From Pseudophaeomoniella oleicola (taxonomy: Eukaryota > Ascomycota > Eurotiomycetes > Phaeomoniellales > Phaeomoniellaceae), in assembly GCA_003868215.1 (NCBI GenBank), contig QWDQ01000042.1, forward strand, positions 173,074 through 237,073: a stretch of 64,000 nt of DNA, given 5' to 3'. Made by a program: the position numbers and the translations under genes. Each line of letters starts with the position of its first letter. The first letter of the stretch is position 1. The notes below the pieces were generated by a model that was not told where the DNA came from, did no database searches, and saw nothing but the letters and a program-made list of their open reading frames with translations. This document shows positions 1-11,559 of this stretch, one piece after another.

Positions 1-523
1 ACCGCCTGTTGGAGGGGAAGAAATGGCTAAGCTTCGGTCGTCCCTGAAGATCTGGGGGAAGCTTATGTGGGGTCCATCGCCATAGGAGTCGCTTAAGACG
101 CCACCAGAGATCCAACCAACTTACCCTACGAGAATGCGACTACCAGTCGACTTGTCACACCTGTCTGTTTCATGAGACTTTCTCCTTAAAGTGACATGGA
201 CTGCATCACTACAAACCGAGAGACCGACCCTCCGATAAAACTAACCGCCTCGCTCGTTCTGTTATGGATTACAGGACCACTGCTACAGATTCCAAGGAAA
301 ACAGTTCGAAGGTCGATAAGCTTCTAGATTGTTAGTATCTATGCACCAGCAAGCTACCTATATAATAGCCATGTAGGTAAGTAAATGATATCTATATAAG
401 CATCGGTAAGTTGTGAAATAGCTGCCTATCATTGTGGATAGACCTGGTCGAAATCGCAGATGGGGTATAAGAAAAATGGAACAAAAATCAGAAAATATAA
501 CGCCCACAATCCTTAGGCATTGC
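1..523. other. Left edge, no gene recognised
   Basis: No reading frame here looks like a conserved protein. The stretch lies downstream of the glycosylase gene on the minus strand. It probably holds that gene's 3' untranslated region and perhaps the flank of a gene outside the window. Confidence 0.4.
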
Positions 524-2939
524 TTAAATGCTCAAGTCAATGGCCACCTGGATCCTTGGGATCTTGAACGAGACGGTCTTGCTGAAGTTTTGGTTACGAC
601 CTGCATCGAAGTCGTCATGTAGACGAATCTTCCCGTACTCGTCAGGGTCATACTCCTCCTCCTTCTTGACCTCCGGCTCCTCCGTCTTCACTTTCTTTGT
701 ACGTTTGCGTGGCTGGGATTCTTCAGCTGCAACAGCTTCATCATCGGCCTTCCGCTTGGTAACTTTGATCTTGCCGTCTGTCAAATTGAATGACAGCTTT
801 GTCTGACCGGCTGCTTCTTTCTCCTTCTTTGCTTTGGCTTCAGCTTTTGCAGCAGCCTTCTGCGCAGCTTCGGCCGCTTTCACTGCGTCCTTCTCCGCCC
901 TCAAAGCGGCCTTTTCAACTTGTCGTTCTTTCTGAGCTTTCGACAATTGAGGGATGTAACGGCTGCGGTCAACGAAGTCTTCGATAGGACAGCCATCCTC
1001 CCAGCCTTCACTCTTCTCCGTTGCGCCTGATTTACAGCGGCCGCACCTCTGACCATGATGCCAGAATGCTTGATGAAGAGCGAGCTTCTTGTTGTCGTCG
1101 ACAAGGAAATCAAGCAATTCGCATGTCCCATTCTCATCCATACTGGCCGGGGACCACCCAAGGAATTTGCACAGCCTGAACACGTGTGTATCCACTGCAA
1201 ACAATGGACGGCGCAGATTGAAGCTGCCGATACAGAAAGCTGTCTTCACGCCAATTCCAGGATGAGACAACAATTCATCGATAAGCGCCTGGTTTTCTAG
1301 AACCTCTAGATAACCGACGGACAACAGGCCTGGGACGAAGAAGTCTGGACATCCACTCTCTGGTGGTTCAAAGACTTCTCGGTGCTTGATCCAGTCCGCA
1401 GGTGGACTCCATTGTGCCGGGATACCATCGGCAACTGTAGGCTGGGACGTGAACGAGGCTGGAGCTGGAGCGAGTGCATCAACGCGGCTATCAACATCCA
1501 CACTTGGGACGTCAAATGACAACATTGGAGCATTGAGAGCCTCCGAGTCCACTTCTTCCCCAGCCATTCGGCTTTCCTCGGCAGCTCCTACAGCAGCTTC
1601 GACATCTGGCGCTTGTACACTGTCCGGGTCATCTCGTGCTGCTTGCGACCTGGATATGTTTCCATCATGGACTGCATCAAGTATACTCTTGATGATTTGC
1701 GCCTTCTTCGTCTGGAGGCCTGCAGGGCGAAGGATGTCGCTGAGTACGCCAAGCCCCACCTTTCTCATCGCATGGTAATTTGGTTTCTTACCCATAACCT
1801 TGTAGCCGTTGATGATGAACGGAAAGTAATATCGTAGGACCCAGTGAGCGATGAGTCCGCCTTGATTTGTCGTGCTCTGCGCCAGGACCGTCATGACGAA
1901 AGCATCGACTGTGAGCCCACCAGCAGCGTGGAGTGGCCCAGCATTAGCAACGTCAGTTGGACCTTCATCAGGATTTAGGTTGAGTTCATCCTTGGCGTGA
2001 TGCTCACGAAGGATGTTGAAGACCTTGTTGATGATGGCCTTAGTTGGTCCGGTGCCTTCAGGAAATCGAGTATATCCTAGCTTCACCCTATATCTATTTG
2101 TATATTCAACCTTCTCCTTCTTTAACCTGATAAGATTATTCGAACGCTTTGCTGGGGTCTTCTTAACGGCAGTAGGGGTCTGCGTAGCAACTTGCGTGCC
2201 TGCAAAAGGCTGAACCTGCTTTCGTTCGCGGACACTACGACGAGGTTCTATCCCCACGTCGAATGCAACCACATCATGCTCCTCTGTGCTGGCAGAATCA
2301 GGATCGAAATCATCATCCTTTTCTTCAACAAGCCGAGTTCCAGTGGAAACTCTATCGACCTTTACAACTCTACCAGAAAGTCTCTTGTTACGTCCTGGAG
2401 ATGGTCAGAAAACTAGCATCCTTCAATGGCAATGACTGGAACTTACTTTGGGAAACACCTCCTGTTCTGGTAGCTTTCTTTGGTGCAGGCTTTCGTTTCC
2501 GTCGGTTTGGCACCGTGAAACCTGGTATGTCCTCAAGCCGGGCTGCGTCCTCCAAGACTGTATCTCCAGCTGCTTCGCCATCCGCATCCTCTGAATCCCC
2601 TTGATTTGGATCGTTCTTAGAAGTTGTGAGTGCCGACTCAGTACTAATTTGGGCGACTTCGAGGAGAAACTTTGACGGTACTTTGAGGGCTACGACTTTC
2701 CGCCGATGCAATACTAAGCGTAGCGTGGTATCAGAATGAAAGGATGTTCTGTCGACCTCAAGAAGAGGTTCCCTCGCTGATAATGAGACTTCATTCACAG
2801 ATGGAGTTGAGCTGGTGCTGTTCCCTCCCGGGATTGTTCTCTCTCCAACGCTTGGTTTTACTTGTAGTTTGCTGTTCTTGATAGCGGCCACAATTTCGAT
2901 GCTCTCCCTCCGTGTAGACCCTTGAGTGGTTTCTGCCAT
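524..2939 (-). CDS. HhH-GPD family DNA glycosylase (endonuclease III-like), 2 exons
   Basis: Base-excision DNA glycosylase/AP lyase of the HhH-GPD superfamily, presumably nuclear. I read two exons, 2939-2447 and 2394-524, separated by a 52 bp GT-AG intron (gtaagt donor), giving 787 residues. The N-terminal 300 residues are basic and low in complexity. The domain starts near residue 325 (DAFVMTVLAQST). The helix-hairpin-helix PGIGVKTA carries the expected lysine (about K548), followed by VDTHV with the catalytic aspartate (about D566). Two features are odd. An acidic, Pro/Ala/Ser-rich insert of roughly 85 residues splits the domain before the hairpin. The usual four-cysteine iron-sulfur loop is reduced to three cysteines (about C615, C618, C633; spacing x2 and x14). 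The tail is Lys/Glu-rich, a likely coiled or nuclear-localising segment. Substrate cannot be inferred; the general fold class is secure. Confidence 0.85.
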
Positions 2940-5205
2940 GACTCTTCCTTGGTCTGAATAGTATAATTTGCCGAAGAAATGCTCACACTAACGGTTGCAG
3001 AGTGAAGAGGCTATACTTATATGAAGTAGTCTCGGAAAGACCCGATTAGTAGCTGCTGATTGAAGTCAGTGATCTTTATAGAAGAGCATTGTCATCATAA
3101 CAAGCCATATAAGATTGAAGGATGGTATTGTTCAGGAGAACCGGACCTCGAGCCGAAGGGATGTAAAGTAAACGCAGCGGATACTGACACAATATACCGC
3201 AGGCAAGAAGCTGATTTCAGTGTGGATGGAAGCCCTGGAAAGGTAAGAGCCTGATGACACCCTGGACATAGCTAGGCCGAATGCCTTTTGACTCTGTCAC
3301 TCATCTCGATGATGAATAGGTATCCGCTTGGTAATTGGACCAGAATGGAGAAAACAAGGGGCAGCCAACAAGAACCTCTTTTGATGAGCTTCCCGGAATG
3401 GATGTAAGAACGTAGAGAACATGACCTCTTACCTGCCGAACGTCAAGCTAGGCTGGACTTTCCCTCCCACAGCTATGAGAAGACCAAATGCTGATCACCA
3501 CTGGAATACTACTGGAGAGCAACAACCCAGATGATGACCTTGATATGGACCACTGGACGAGGATGAGATATGGTGAGATGGGGAAGGTAGTGATATACTA
3601 AAGAGAGAAAAGAAGTGGAACTTGGGGAAAGGAAGAGAGACGATGAGGATATAAGATCCTTAGCAGTGTTATAGGCAAGACCGAGTTGCTGAAGGGGGAA
3701 GTAGAGATTATATACTCGAGTGGGATGATGAAGAAGAAGATGGGCTGAGGAATTTGAGAAGGATGCAATGCTTGATGAGTGACATATGAATGATAGATGA
3801 AGTAGATGGAGAGGTCAAGGTGACCTTGAAGATGAGAACTGGAATGAATCACACATCGACGTAGCTGCCCTCGAGCCTGGTATCGATGACTTGATGGCCA
3901 AACGAGGAAGAAGTGACGAAGGGAGAGAAGTATTGCAGCCGACCAACATGAGAGAAGTGCAGCTGAGGAGGGAATAATGTCGGGCGTCGGTACTTGTGAC
4001 CGCACCTTCCCGCATTTGGCCGGTCAGGAGAGCAGCAAGACTTTTGGAGAACCATGTGAAGAAATGAGACACCAATTGCACAGTGTACCACAATAATCCC
4101 CATTGTGAATGTGATAAGCCAATCTCGATGGTAGTAATATCAACGTCGTTGACTGGAATGTGTCTGCTGTGCTGTTGTCCCTTTGGTGACAAGTAGTGCA
4201 GTCAAAGTGACGATGGGGACGCTCAACGAGACCAACCACCACCAACAGGGACACTAGCGTTCGTCTGCCATGTAATTCAAATGTGCAGGAAAGAAGATCC
4301 GGCTGGCCGTACTCCTATCACCGTACATACTGTTTCGAGCGAGTGTGCACCCATATAATGTAATAGCATCTGCTAAGGTGCAACACCTGCGTGCTTGTAG
4401 GTGGCCGTGTCGAGATGTTCTGGTATTCATAGCCTCAGGAGATGTAACGATCCACCGCCCTGGTCGACTGCATGCTATACCTTGAAAAGGCCGTTCCTTC
4501 GATCATGCAACGAGGATAGCGTAAGCAGCGGCAGATCATAAACTCGTGCGAAGAGCCAGGTCTGATGCTTTTCGGTAAGAGCTCATCAGTCAAACATGAA
4601 TCCATGATAGGAGCAAATACATGGGTTCCATCGCTTCCGGCTGGCCAGTATCCCGCCCCTTGACGGTTGGAGATGTGCAACCGGACCAGATATGGTCACG
4701 ATAAGTTTACCTTGGTAAGCTGGCCATCCTCCAGCAATGGAAAAAAGCATGGGTGGCTGGCTTGGGATATATCGCGCAACCGTTGATCTCTGGGAGTTAG
4801 AGGAATTGGCAGCCATCCTTCTTCTTTTGGCCGAAAAGCACTGTCAGAACATTAGCCTGGTCTTAGTCAAGCAGCACAATGGTTTCGCAAAAGCAGGTTG
4901 ATGATCACAATGTTGAAATCGTCAACTGTGGCCTTGATTGCATTTGATACCACTTATTCAGAGAGCTACAAGTACGTTAATGTGTCACGGATGATGAAAG
5001 AAGATACAGAAAGCAGGAAATAATGGACAGCATAATCACCGTTTCTGATATTGATTGTTGTTGTTGTCGTTATTGCAGCGCTTTCAAAACAGAGCAGCTT
5101 CCGCACTATGGCTCTTTCTGCCATACGACTGTGCAATCGCAGCTGAAAGCAAACACGCTACTGACTGATCTTTCAATAGCCTGCCCCGAAGATGCATCAA
5201 ACAAA
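2940..5205. other. 2.3 kb without a recognisable gene
   Basis: Lies between the 5' end of the glycosylase gene and the 3' end of ADE4. The short reading frames on both strands overlap one another and show no conserved motif. Near 3600-3850 the minus strand is strongly pyrimidine-rich, as in fungal promoters and 5' leaders. A short plus-strand frame at 3060-3254 ends just after a gtaaga sequence and could be an exon, but nothing supports a protein. The stretch could hold a non-coding transcript. Confidence 0.4.
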
Positions 5206-6960
5206 TTACGCATAGTCTCCAAAATTGTGTAATGAAATATCCATCCTGTCTTTCACAGATGGACTTTCAACCTCCTGGTGTTGCTGCCCCGATCCTCTAT
5301 GGTTGCCATTGAAGACCGGCACATCAGCCTCTCCATTTGTGGCTGGAACAATACGTCCTCCTCCTGTCAAAGCCACACCATTTGCAGCCATTTCGATCTG
5401 ATCTTTGCCAGCAAAGCCATGAAAGACGGCCTCCCTTGCTTTGTCCATGGCTTTCAACTTACGTCCTTCTCCGCGGACCTTTTCGAGATGCTCAAAATAA
5501 CCTTCGGTGACCGGAGTGATGTAGGAACCACAGAACACGCCGATCTCAAACTTCTTGGGTGTATCTTCTATGTTCTTGGGCGCTGCCTCAGCACATGCCT
5601 CGTTCAGGTCTTCTAATGTCTGGAAGATGACACTATCTGCCCCGATGTGCTTTGCAATAGCCGCGGGATCTCGGTTATGCGCAACGAGCTCTTGAGGAGA
5701 TGCGAGATCGATTCCATAAATGTGAGCATGAGTGATGGGCGGAGCACAACTTGCAAAATGGACCTTTCGTGCACCAGCTTCCCTTGCCATGGTCACGATC
5801 TCTCGACTGGTCGTGCCTCGTACAATGCTGTCATCCACAAGCAACACGTTCCTTCCAGCAAATTCTGTTGTCATGGCGTTTAATTTCCGTCTGACACCCT
5901 TCTGTCTCGCCGTCTGCTCCGGCATAATGAAAGTTCTAAAAATGTATCGATTCTTCACAAACCCTTGGCAGAATTCCTTGTTTAGATATTGTGCAACATT
6001 GGAAGCCGAAGTAACCGACGTCTCTGGGATAGGTATAACGACATCGATGTCCTCAATTTCTTTCGGTCCCAATGCTTTCAAAATTCTCTGGGCCAGTTTG
6101 TCTCCCATTCTTTGTCTGCTCCTGTACACGCTGATACCATCGATGACCGAATCAGGCCGTGCAAAATAGACATATTCGAATATATCTGGCGCATATGCTT
6201 TTCTCGGAATGACCTGCCTGAAGACTGGTTCATGGCCCTTCTGGATGATAACGGCCTCACCGGGTTTGATATCCCGAAAGTTAGTAAATCTAAGCTGATT
6301 GAGTGCAACGGATTCGGAAGCCATCATATAGTCCTTTCCTTTCCCATCTTCCGAGACACGTTCACCAAGTACCAACGGCCTGATACCGTAGGCATCTCGG
6401 AAGCCAATGATACCAAAACCGGCGAGCATTGCAGTGCAAGCCCATCCACCTTCACACCTTTCATACACTCTGGTCAAAGCGGAGAATATATCTTCTTGGT
6501 TGACACGAGCCTTTTTCGTCTCGTTTAACTCGTTTGCCAAAACATTGAGCATGAGTTCGCTATCGCTATCGGTATTGATATGCCTATGCGCTTCATAATC
6601 GAGATAGTGTTTGAGCTGCGGCGCATTGATGAGGTTCCCATTGTGAGCAAAAGTTATTCCGTATGGACTGTTGACGTAGAATGGCTGTGCCTCGGCATTG
6701 GCACTACTGCCGGCTGTGGGATATCTGAGATGGCCGACGCCCATAAATCCTGGAAGATCCGCAACTCGGGAGCCATCGTTGAAAACCCTTGCAGCCATAC
6801 CGTTCCCTTTACATTGGTATATGCGACCGCCTGAGGCACAAGTAGCGATCCCACAGGCATCTTGACCGCGATGCTGTAACAAGTACAGTGCCTCATGCAG
6901 TTCAGCCGCGGCAGTCACTGCCGATGGTTCAGCAAGGATGAGGGCAAGAATACCACACAT
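5206..6960 (-). CDS. ADE4: Amidophosphoribosyltransferase (first committed step of purine synthesis)
   Basis: Makes 5-phosphoribosylamine from PRPP and glutamine in the cytosol, the first committed step of de novo purine synthesis. Single exon, 584 residues. I chose the internal ATG at 6960 rather than an in-frame upstream one because it gives Met-Cys-Gly-Ile-Leu: after Met removal, Cys becomes the N-terminal nucleophile of the Ntn glutaminase domain. Visible signatures are [14 protein letters not shown] and GVGHLRYPT in the glutaminase half, and the PRPP-binding loop [12 protein letters not shown] (from about residue 373) in the phosphoribosyltransferase half. Length fits fungal ADE4. The 1.4 kb upstream is shared with the divergent methyltransferase gene. 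A gtacgt donor-like site near 7157 on the minus strand leaves open a 5'-UTR intron. Confidence 0.97.
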   Translation of the reverse strand: MCGILALILAEPSAVTAAAELHEALYLLQHRGQDACGIATCASGGRIYQCKGNGMAARVFNDGSRVADLPGFMGVGHLRYPTAGSSANAEAQPFYVNSPYGITFAHNGNLINAPQLKHYLDYEAHRHINTDSDSELMLNVLANELNETKKARVNQEDIFSALTRVYERCEGGWACTAMLAGFGIIGFRDAYGIRPLVLGERVSEDGKGKDYMMASESVALNQLRFTNFRDIKPGEAVIIQKGHEPVFRQVIPRKAYAPDIFEYVYFARPDSVIDGISVYRSRQRMGDKLAQRILKALGPKEIEDIDVVIPIPETSVTSASNVAQYLNKEFCQGFVKNRYIFRTFIMPEQTARQKGVRRKLNAMTTEFAGRNVLLVDDSIVRGTTSREIVTMAREAGARKVHFASCAPPITHAHIYGIDLASPQELVAHNRDPAAIAKHIGADSVIFQTLEDLNEACAEAAPKNIEDTPKKFEIGVFCGSYITPVTEGYFEHLEKVRGEGRKLKAMDKAREAVFHGFAGKDQIEMAANGVALTGGGRIVPATNGEADVPVFNGNHRGSGQQHQEVESPSVKDRMDISLHNFGDYA

Positions 6961-8354
6961 TGTGATTGGACTATGAAGCAATCACGTCAGCTCGGTCACA
7001 CCCTTGACAGGTTCAGAATGCGCCACGAATTGGTAGAGGGATCAGATTAGAAGGTTATCCGCAAGTATGAATCTCGGAAGTCTAACATCTAAAATAACAA
7101 AAGTTGTTCATCACAGAAGCAGATAACATGAGCGCGAGAGTCGCAACACGACGTACCTGAATTATATCACCCTGTAGCGCTATCCGACCGAATAGACGAC
7201 TTCCTGGGCTTGCTGTTGAGGAACGAAGGTAGGAGGAAAGAAGACGAAGAAGTAGGCTCATCCAGGAAGGGTCAGGTAAGGAACGGTGTATGTCCAGATA
7301 GGACAGGTGCTGGAGAAGGAGCCTAGATAGGATGGGGACATCTTGAGTTGAATTCTTTAGGGACGTCTCTGGAGGATTGTCAGTGAGTGATATTTGAATT
7401 GTCCCACAGGCGCCGCGAGTCGCGAGAACCGGAGGACCCCCACTTCGCGCCTCTTTTTTTTCCTACTGTTTGACCAATGCCGCTTATCCAAAGAAAATCA
7501 ACTTCTCCAAATCGTGCGGCTATATTAGTAAGGCAGGCGAGGGTAGGCGAGGGCACGGTCTTTTTCCTTCGATAACCGATTTGTCACCACTAGACTGCTT
7601 TGGGACTCTATGATAGTGACCGCCACCTATCTCAACATCAATCAAAAGAACGACAACCTCACTTCTCACTTCTCATTTTATCATATTCACTCCTTTGACA
7701 ATTGGAATTGTTTCCTTATCCGCCTAACATGACTGTGCACTAAGGCACCTCTGTAAATATATGCTGGCGCAGGCATATCTCTCGCTTTGCTCATTCATAA
7801 CCACGTTCTCTCGCACAGTCCTCTTTTACAGATGCATTTGGTGTCTCTGCATTGTGAAACTTGTTCCAGTTGTAACCTGTTGCTGCAGCAAACCTGTAAC
7901 CCTCTTTCATTCCACACATTAACACCATAGACACACAAAGCAGCCTCTTTGATCATGACTGATTGCCTGTCCTTCCTCATACAAGTCACTATCTTCTCAC
8001 ACGAACAAGAACAATAACAATCAGTCTATCCCATTTTCTCATTCAAGTGCCCTCAAATTGTTTGATGACTTCGTTCTCCTTTTTGACAGGTATCTTCTTC
8101 TTGACTTTCACAATTCTCTCGTCTCCTACTTCAGCGAACGGAACTCTTGATCTCTTTCAAATCAACAGTATCAGACAGCCCCCTCTCTGATCTCACTTTG
8201 CAGACTCTGAACCTCATCTCTCCTCAAACGTCGCTCTGTTCAAGCCCCCAACTCATTTCAGACCGCGTTACTCCATCAATCATATCCACCTCCAGCTCTC
8301 AAAAGCTCAGCCCTCGAACAGATCAACCCGGCTCCTTTTCTGCCTTTTTCAAAG
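6961..8354. promoter_or_regulatory. Divergent intergenic region between ADE4 and the RID-like gene
   Basis: About 1.4 kb containing the leaders and promoters of both divergent genes. From about 7600 to 8340 the plus strand is CT-rich, as expected for a long fungal 5' UTR ahead of the methyltransferase ATG. I see no convincing separate coding frame. Confidence 0.5.
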
Positions 8355-10331
8355 ATGGCACCAATCGTGATCGACGACTCCGATCATGCTTTAGATGATT
8401 TCGTCCAGATCACAATTGAAGATAGCGACTTAGAAGAGGTCGAAGGTCCGGGGAGTTTCGTTGACATTGATTCCGACGTGGGATCCGTCATCTTTGTCAA
8501 TGACTTTGACGAATCACCGGCCTCCATGATACACGATGCCCAGGGAGTCGACGTGGGTGCAACCTCAATTCCTGGCAACGGTGTCCTGGGCAGCTCACAG
8601 AAGCGCAAACGATGCGCAAGTGACGACAATATTCTTCGTCAAGGTATCCCGTCTACGATGACTGACGAAGAGTTTGATGACTTCATGTCCCGAGAGAGTC
8701 TCATTTCTTTCAGCTCTGTTCTGCATGATATCAGCCAAGAGAGCGGATATGTGACCCATATCAACTTGAAGCCCAGAAAAACCGTGGAATTGCGCGATGG
8801 TACCTTTCTTTATATCACTCGGATTCTCAACACTGAACAGGGAATAAAGTTAAGGGGACGGCTGTTGATTCTTCAGAACCGTTACGCTTCTATGCTTCCG
8901 AAGTGTAAAGGAGAGGTTCTTTGGAAAGTAGATATTTATACTCAACATCAGCAAAAACCCCGCGTTATTATGCAGCAAACGATCGACATTGAGGAGATTA
9001 AATGCGTACGAAAAGTTATCTTTACGAATACTGTTCTCCCAATGGTCTCGCGCCAGTCACCACCTCCAGACACTGGCAACGACGTTCTCTACTGTCGGCG
9101 TCTGATAGTCCAGACAGACCCCACCAAAGACACTGTTGTTGAAAGAGCTATTGAGAATCTTCGATCTGAAGAAAGCGATTTGTTCGTTGCAGTAGCCGAA
9201 GACATACTCCGAACAGCATGGCGCGGTCTTACAACCCTGAACGGATCAGACGTAAAGGCTACACATCAAAGATATACGATTGGTGACTGCTTTTGCGGTT
9301 GCGGCGGCGTGTCAAGAGGTGCAAAACAAGCTGGTCTTTCTGTCAAGTTTGGGTTCGACATGGATAAGGCTGCTATGGCTTCGTATCGAGCAAATTTTGC
9401 TCAGGATGGAACCATAGGCTTTCAGCTTGACGTCTCAAAGTTTCTCGATATCGTTGGTCCGGCCTTCAGGGTTGATATACTGCACCTTTCTCCACCCTGT
9501 CAGCCTTATTCAGCGGCTCATACAACGAGCTTCAATATTCTGAAAGACGAGCAAAACCAGGCTGTACTTTTCTCAACCTGGCATCTTATTGAAAAGCTTA
9601 AGCCTCGAATTGTGACTATGGAGGAGACGGAGGGTTTATACTGTCGTCATCCGCAATATTTCTACTCTCTTGTTCATACGTTCATGGCACACGGGTACTC
9701 GGTCAAATGGAAGATAGTTAACACTTATCACTACGGAGTTCCGCAAAGCCGTAGAAGGATCTACCTTTTCGCCGCAGGCCCAGGCGAAAGGTTGCCATCC
9801 TTTCCTGATCCGACACACGGCGAAGGGCCTGGTCTTCAGCCTTTTCGTACGATTGCAGACACAATCTACAACATTCCTCGAGATGCTACACATCATGACA
9901 CGCGCATGGTGTTCAGAGATGGTCCGAGAACACCTTACCCTCCTAATCGACCAGCATTCACTCTCACCTGCGGCGGTGGTGAGAACAACTACCATCCATC
10001 CGGTAGACGTCGGTACACAGTTCGCGAGATGGCTGCTCTTCAGACCTTTCCGCACCATCATTCCTTTGCAGACAACAACAAAACGGCCGCCAGCCGTCAA
10101 ATTGGCAACGCAGTTCCTCCTCGTTTAGCTGAGGTTTTCTTACGTGCATGCGTTGAGTCTCTCATGGTTTTTGACAGAGCTGAGATGACCAAGTTAGGCC
10201 ATACCCCCACACCGTTAGAGTCTAGCCCTTCATCAACAACCGAGTCTTCAGACGAATCCTCGGCTTCTCTATCGCCTCTCCAACGGTCTGGGTCAGGAAA
10301 TTCGGCTGATGATTACATCCTGCTTGACTAA
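8355..10331 (+). CDS. rid: RID/Masc1-type cytosine-C5 DNA methyltransferase
   Basis: Putative DNA cytosine methyltransferase of the fungal RID/Masc1 group. In Neurospora RID is required for repeat-induced point mutation, and in Ascobolus Masc1 is required for methylation induced premeiotically. Intronless, 658 residues. The N-terminal 110 residues are acidic. A BAH-like region follows (about 120-280), then the catalytic domain: motif I as DCFCGCGGVSRGA (about 311-323), motif IV as SPPCQPYS with catalytic C382, motif VI as MEETEG (about 422-427), motif VIII as GVPQSRRR (about 461-468) and motif X as RQIGNAVPPRLAEVF. The Gln-Pro-Tyr after the catalytic Cys and the changed motif VI separate it from maintenance enzymes and agree with the RID group. 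The Ser/Glu-rich tail is short. All catalytic motifs appear intact, so the host may be, or recently have been, RIP-competent. Confidence 0.93.
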   Translation: MAPIVIDDSDHALDDFVQITIEDSDLEEVEGPGSFVDIDSDVGSVIFVNDFDESPASMIHDAQGVDVGATSIPGNGVLGSSQKRKRCASDDNILRQGIPSTMTDEEFDDFMSRESLISFSSVLHDISQESGYVTHINLKPRKTVELRDGTFLYITRILNTEQGIKLRGRLLILQNRYASMLPKCKGEVLWKVDIYTQHQQKPRVIMQQTIDIEEIKCVRKVIFTNTVLPMVSRQSPPPDTGNDVLYCRRLIVQTDPTKDTVVERAIENLRSEESDLFVAVAEDILRTAWRGLTTLNGSDVKATHQRYTIGDCFCGCGGVSRGAKQAGLSVKFGFDMDKAAMASYRANFAQDGTIGFQLDVSKFLDIVGPAFRVDILHLSPPCQPYSAAHTTSFNILKDEQNQAVLFSTWHLIEKLKPRIVTMEETEGLYCRHPQYFYSLVHTFMAHGYSVKWKIVNTYHYGVPQSRRRIYLFAAGPGERLPSFPDPTHGEGPGLQPFRTIADTIYNIPRDATHHDTRMVFRDGPRTPYPPNRPAFTLTCGGGENNYHPSGRRRYTVREMAALQTFPHHHSFADNNKTAASRQIGNAVPPRLAEVFLRACVESLMVFDRAEMTKLGHTPTPLESSPSSTTESSDESSASLSPLQRSGSGNSADDYILLD

Positions 10332-11559
10332 GATGACCATCACAAGTATCCTGCCATCATCAAGGGAATTGAACGAGTGTCGGTGCCACTACGATGTGGC
10401 TGTTTCATTCGACCAGCTGATTCAAAGCGCAGCTGAAGTCCAGTTATAGCAAGCTTTTCCTCACGGCCTACTTTCCTACACCTGTGTTCCCACCACAGCA
10501 AATGGCTTGGACGTCGAGCCCAGGCTCTTCACTTCTGTAGCTCTGTCGACATTTCCTGGAATCCGTCGCTCTGCGCTCATGAAAGACACTACCCTCGTTA
10601 GCACAAGAGACCGGCCTGTTAAGCATTTCTGTGCGCCTTATGCCTTTAAAATTTCCGAGTATCTTGGGTTCCACCAAATTTCCTTCGCCCCTCTTGTACG
10701 AATAGCTAGGTACCTAGCTGGACAGCTACCTACTTTGACACCCCATTTTCCATTTCCCATCAAAGCCCCAACTCAGAAAGGTCGTGTTAGGTTTCGCACA
10801 AGCTCGAATTGATCGCGCTACAACGATCTTAGAGATCAATCCATGTTCTCATCTTTTTGCCTTCTCATTTCCAAATTGCCGTTCTCGTTTCTTAGGCGCT
10901 TGCATTTAAACATCCCAGCTCAGATACATAGGTACCTACCTACCTGTCTCTCCGTCATAACTGTCAGTCAAAAATCTGACAGCGCAGAGTAAAAGGTAGG
11001 TTAGGTTAGGTAGATCACAATCAACGCAAATCAGATTCAATACCAGCAGCACTGTTCATCTCTTGTCTTCTCTACTCTAAGGGCTCATGATAGACGGAAG
11101 GCACATATACATGGATACCTTTTCTACGTTAATGACTGGCCCATTATTTTGACAAGTCTATCTACGTAGGTCCATATTCAACGTGCCCATCCATCTAAAA
11201 TGCTTGAACCACCACGAGAGGAGATGGAAAAGGAATGAAGAGAAACAGGTAGATACACGATGGATACACAAGACTCATCTCTCTCTTTGTCTCTACTCTA
11301 GTAGTCAAAGGAGAAGAGGAAGCAACGAAGCAAGAACCTGATATGATAGAAACTAGCTCGCTCGCTCTATCTGCTACAAAACACCACCATCAATTCACAG
11401 CTCTCGTACAGAAGAAGCAAAGAGTCTGCAGTAACCCAGCTCAGCCTATGGGTATGATAACTCCTGCTCAATCGGGGGATTACAAGATATGTAGTAGGGC
11501 GTAGGAAATACATGCATACACTTTCTTAGGTTCCAATGACTCGGACTTCCTCCTATGGT
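10332..11559. other. Convergent 3' intergenic region, no gene seen
   Basis: Lies between the 3' ends of the RID-like gene and CHS5. It contains small degenerate repeats of TAGGTACC/TACCTACC (about 10709-10720 and 10929-10943) and GGTTAG (about 10995-11013). A 101-codon plus-strand frame at 10507-10812 shows no conserved motif. Confidence 0.45.

Noticed and set aside
3598-4192. Overlapping minus-strand frames of 125-135 codons
   Set aside because: They sit in pyrimidine-rich DNA, overlap in different frames and show no conserved motif.
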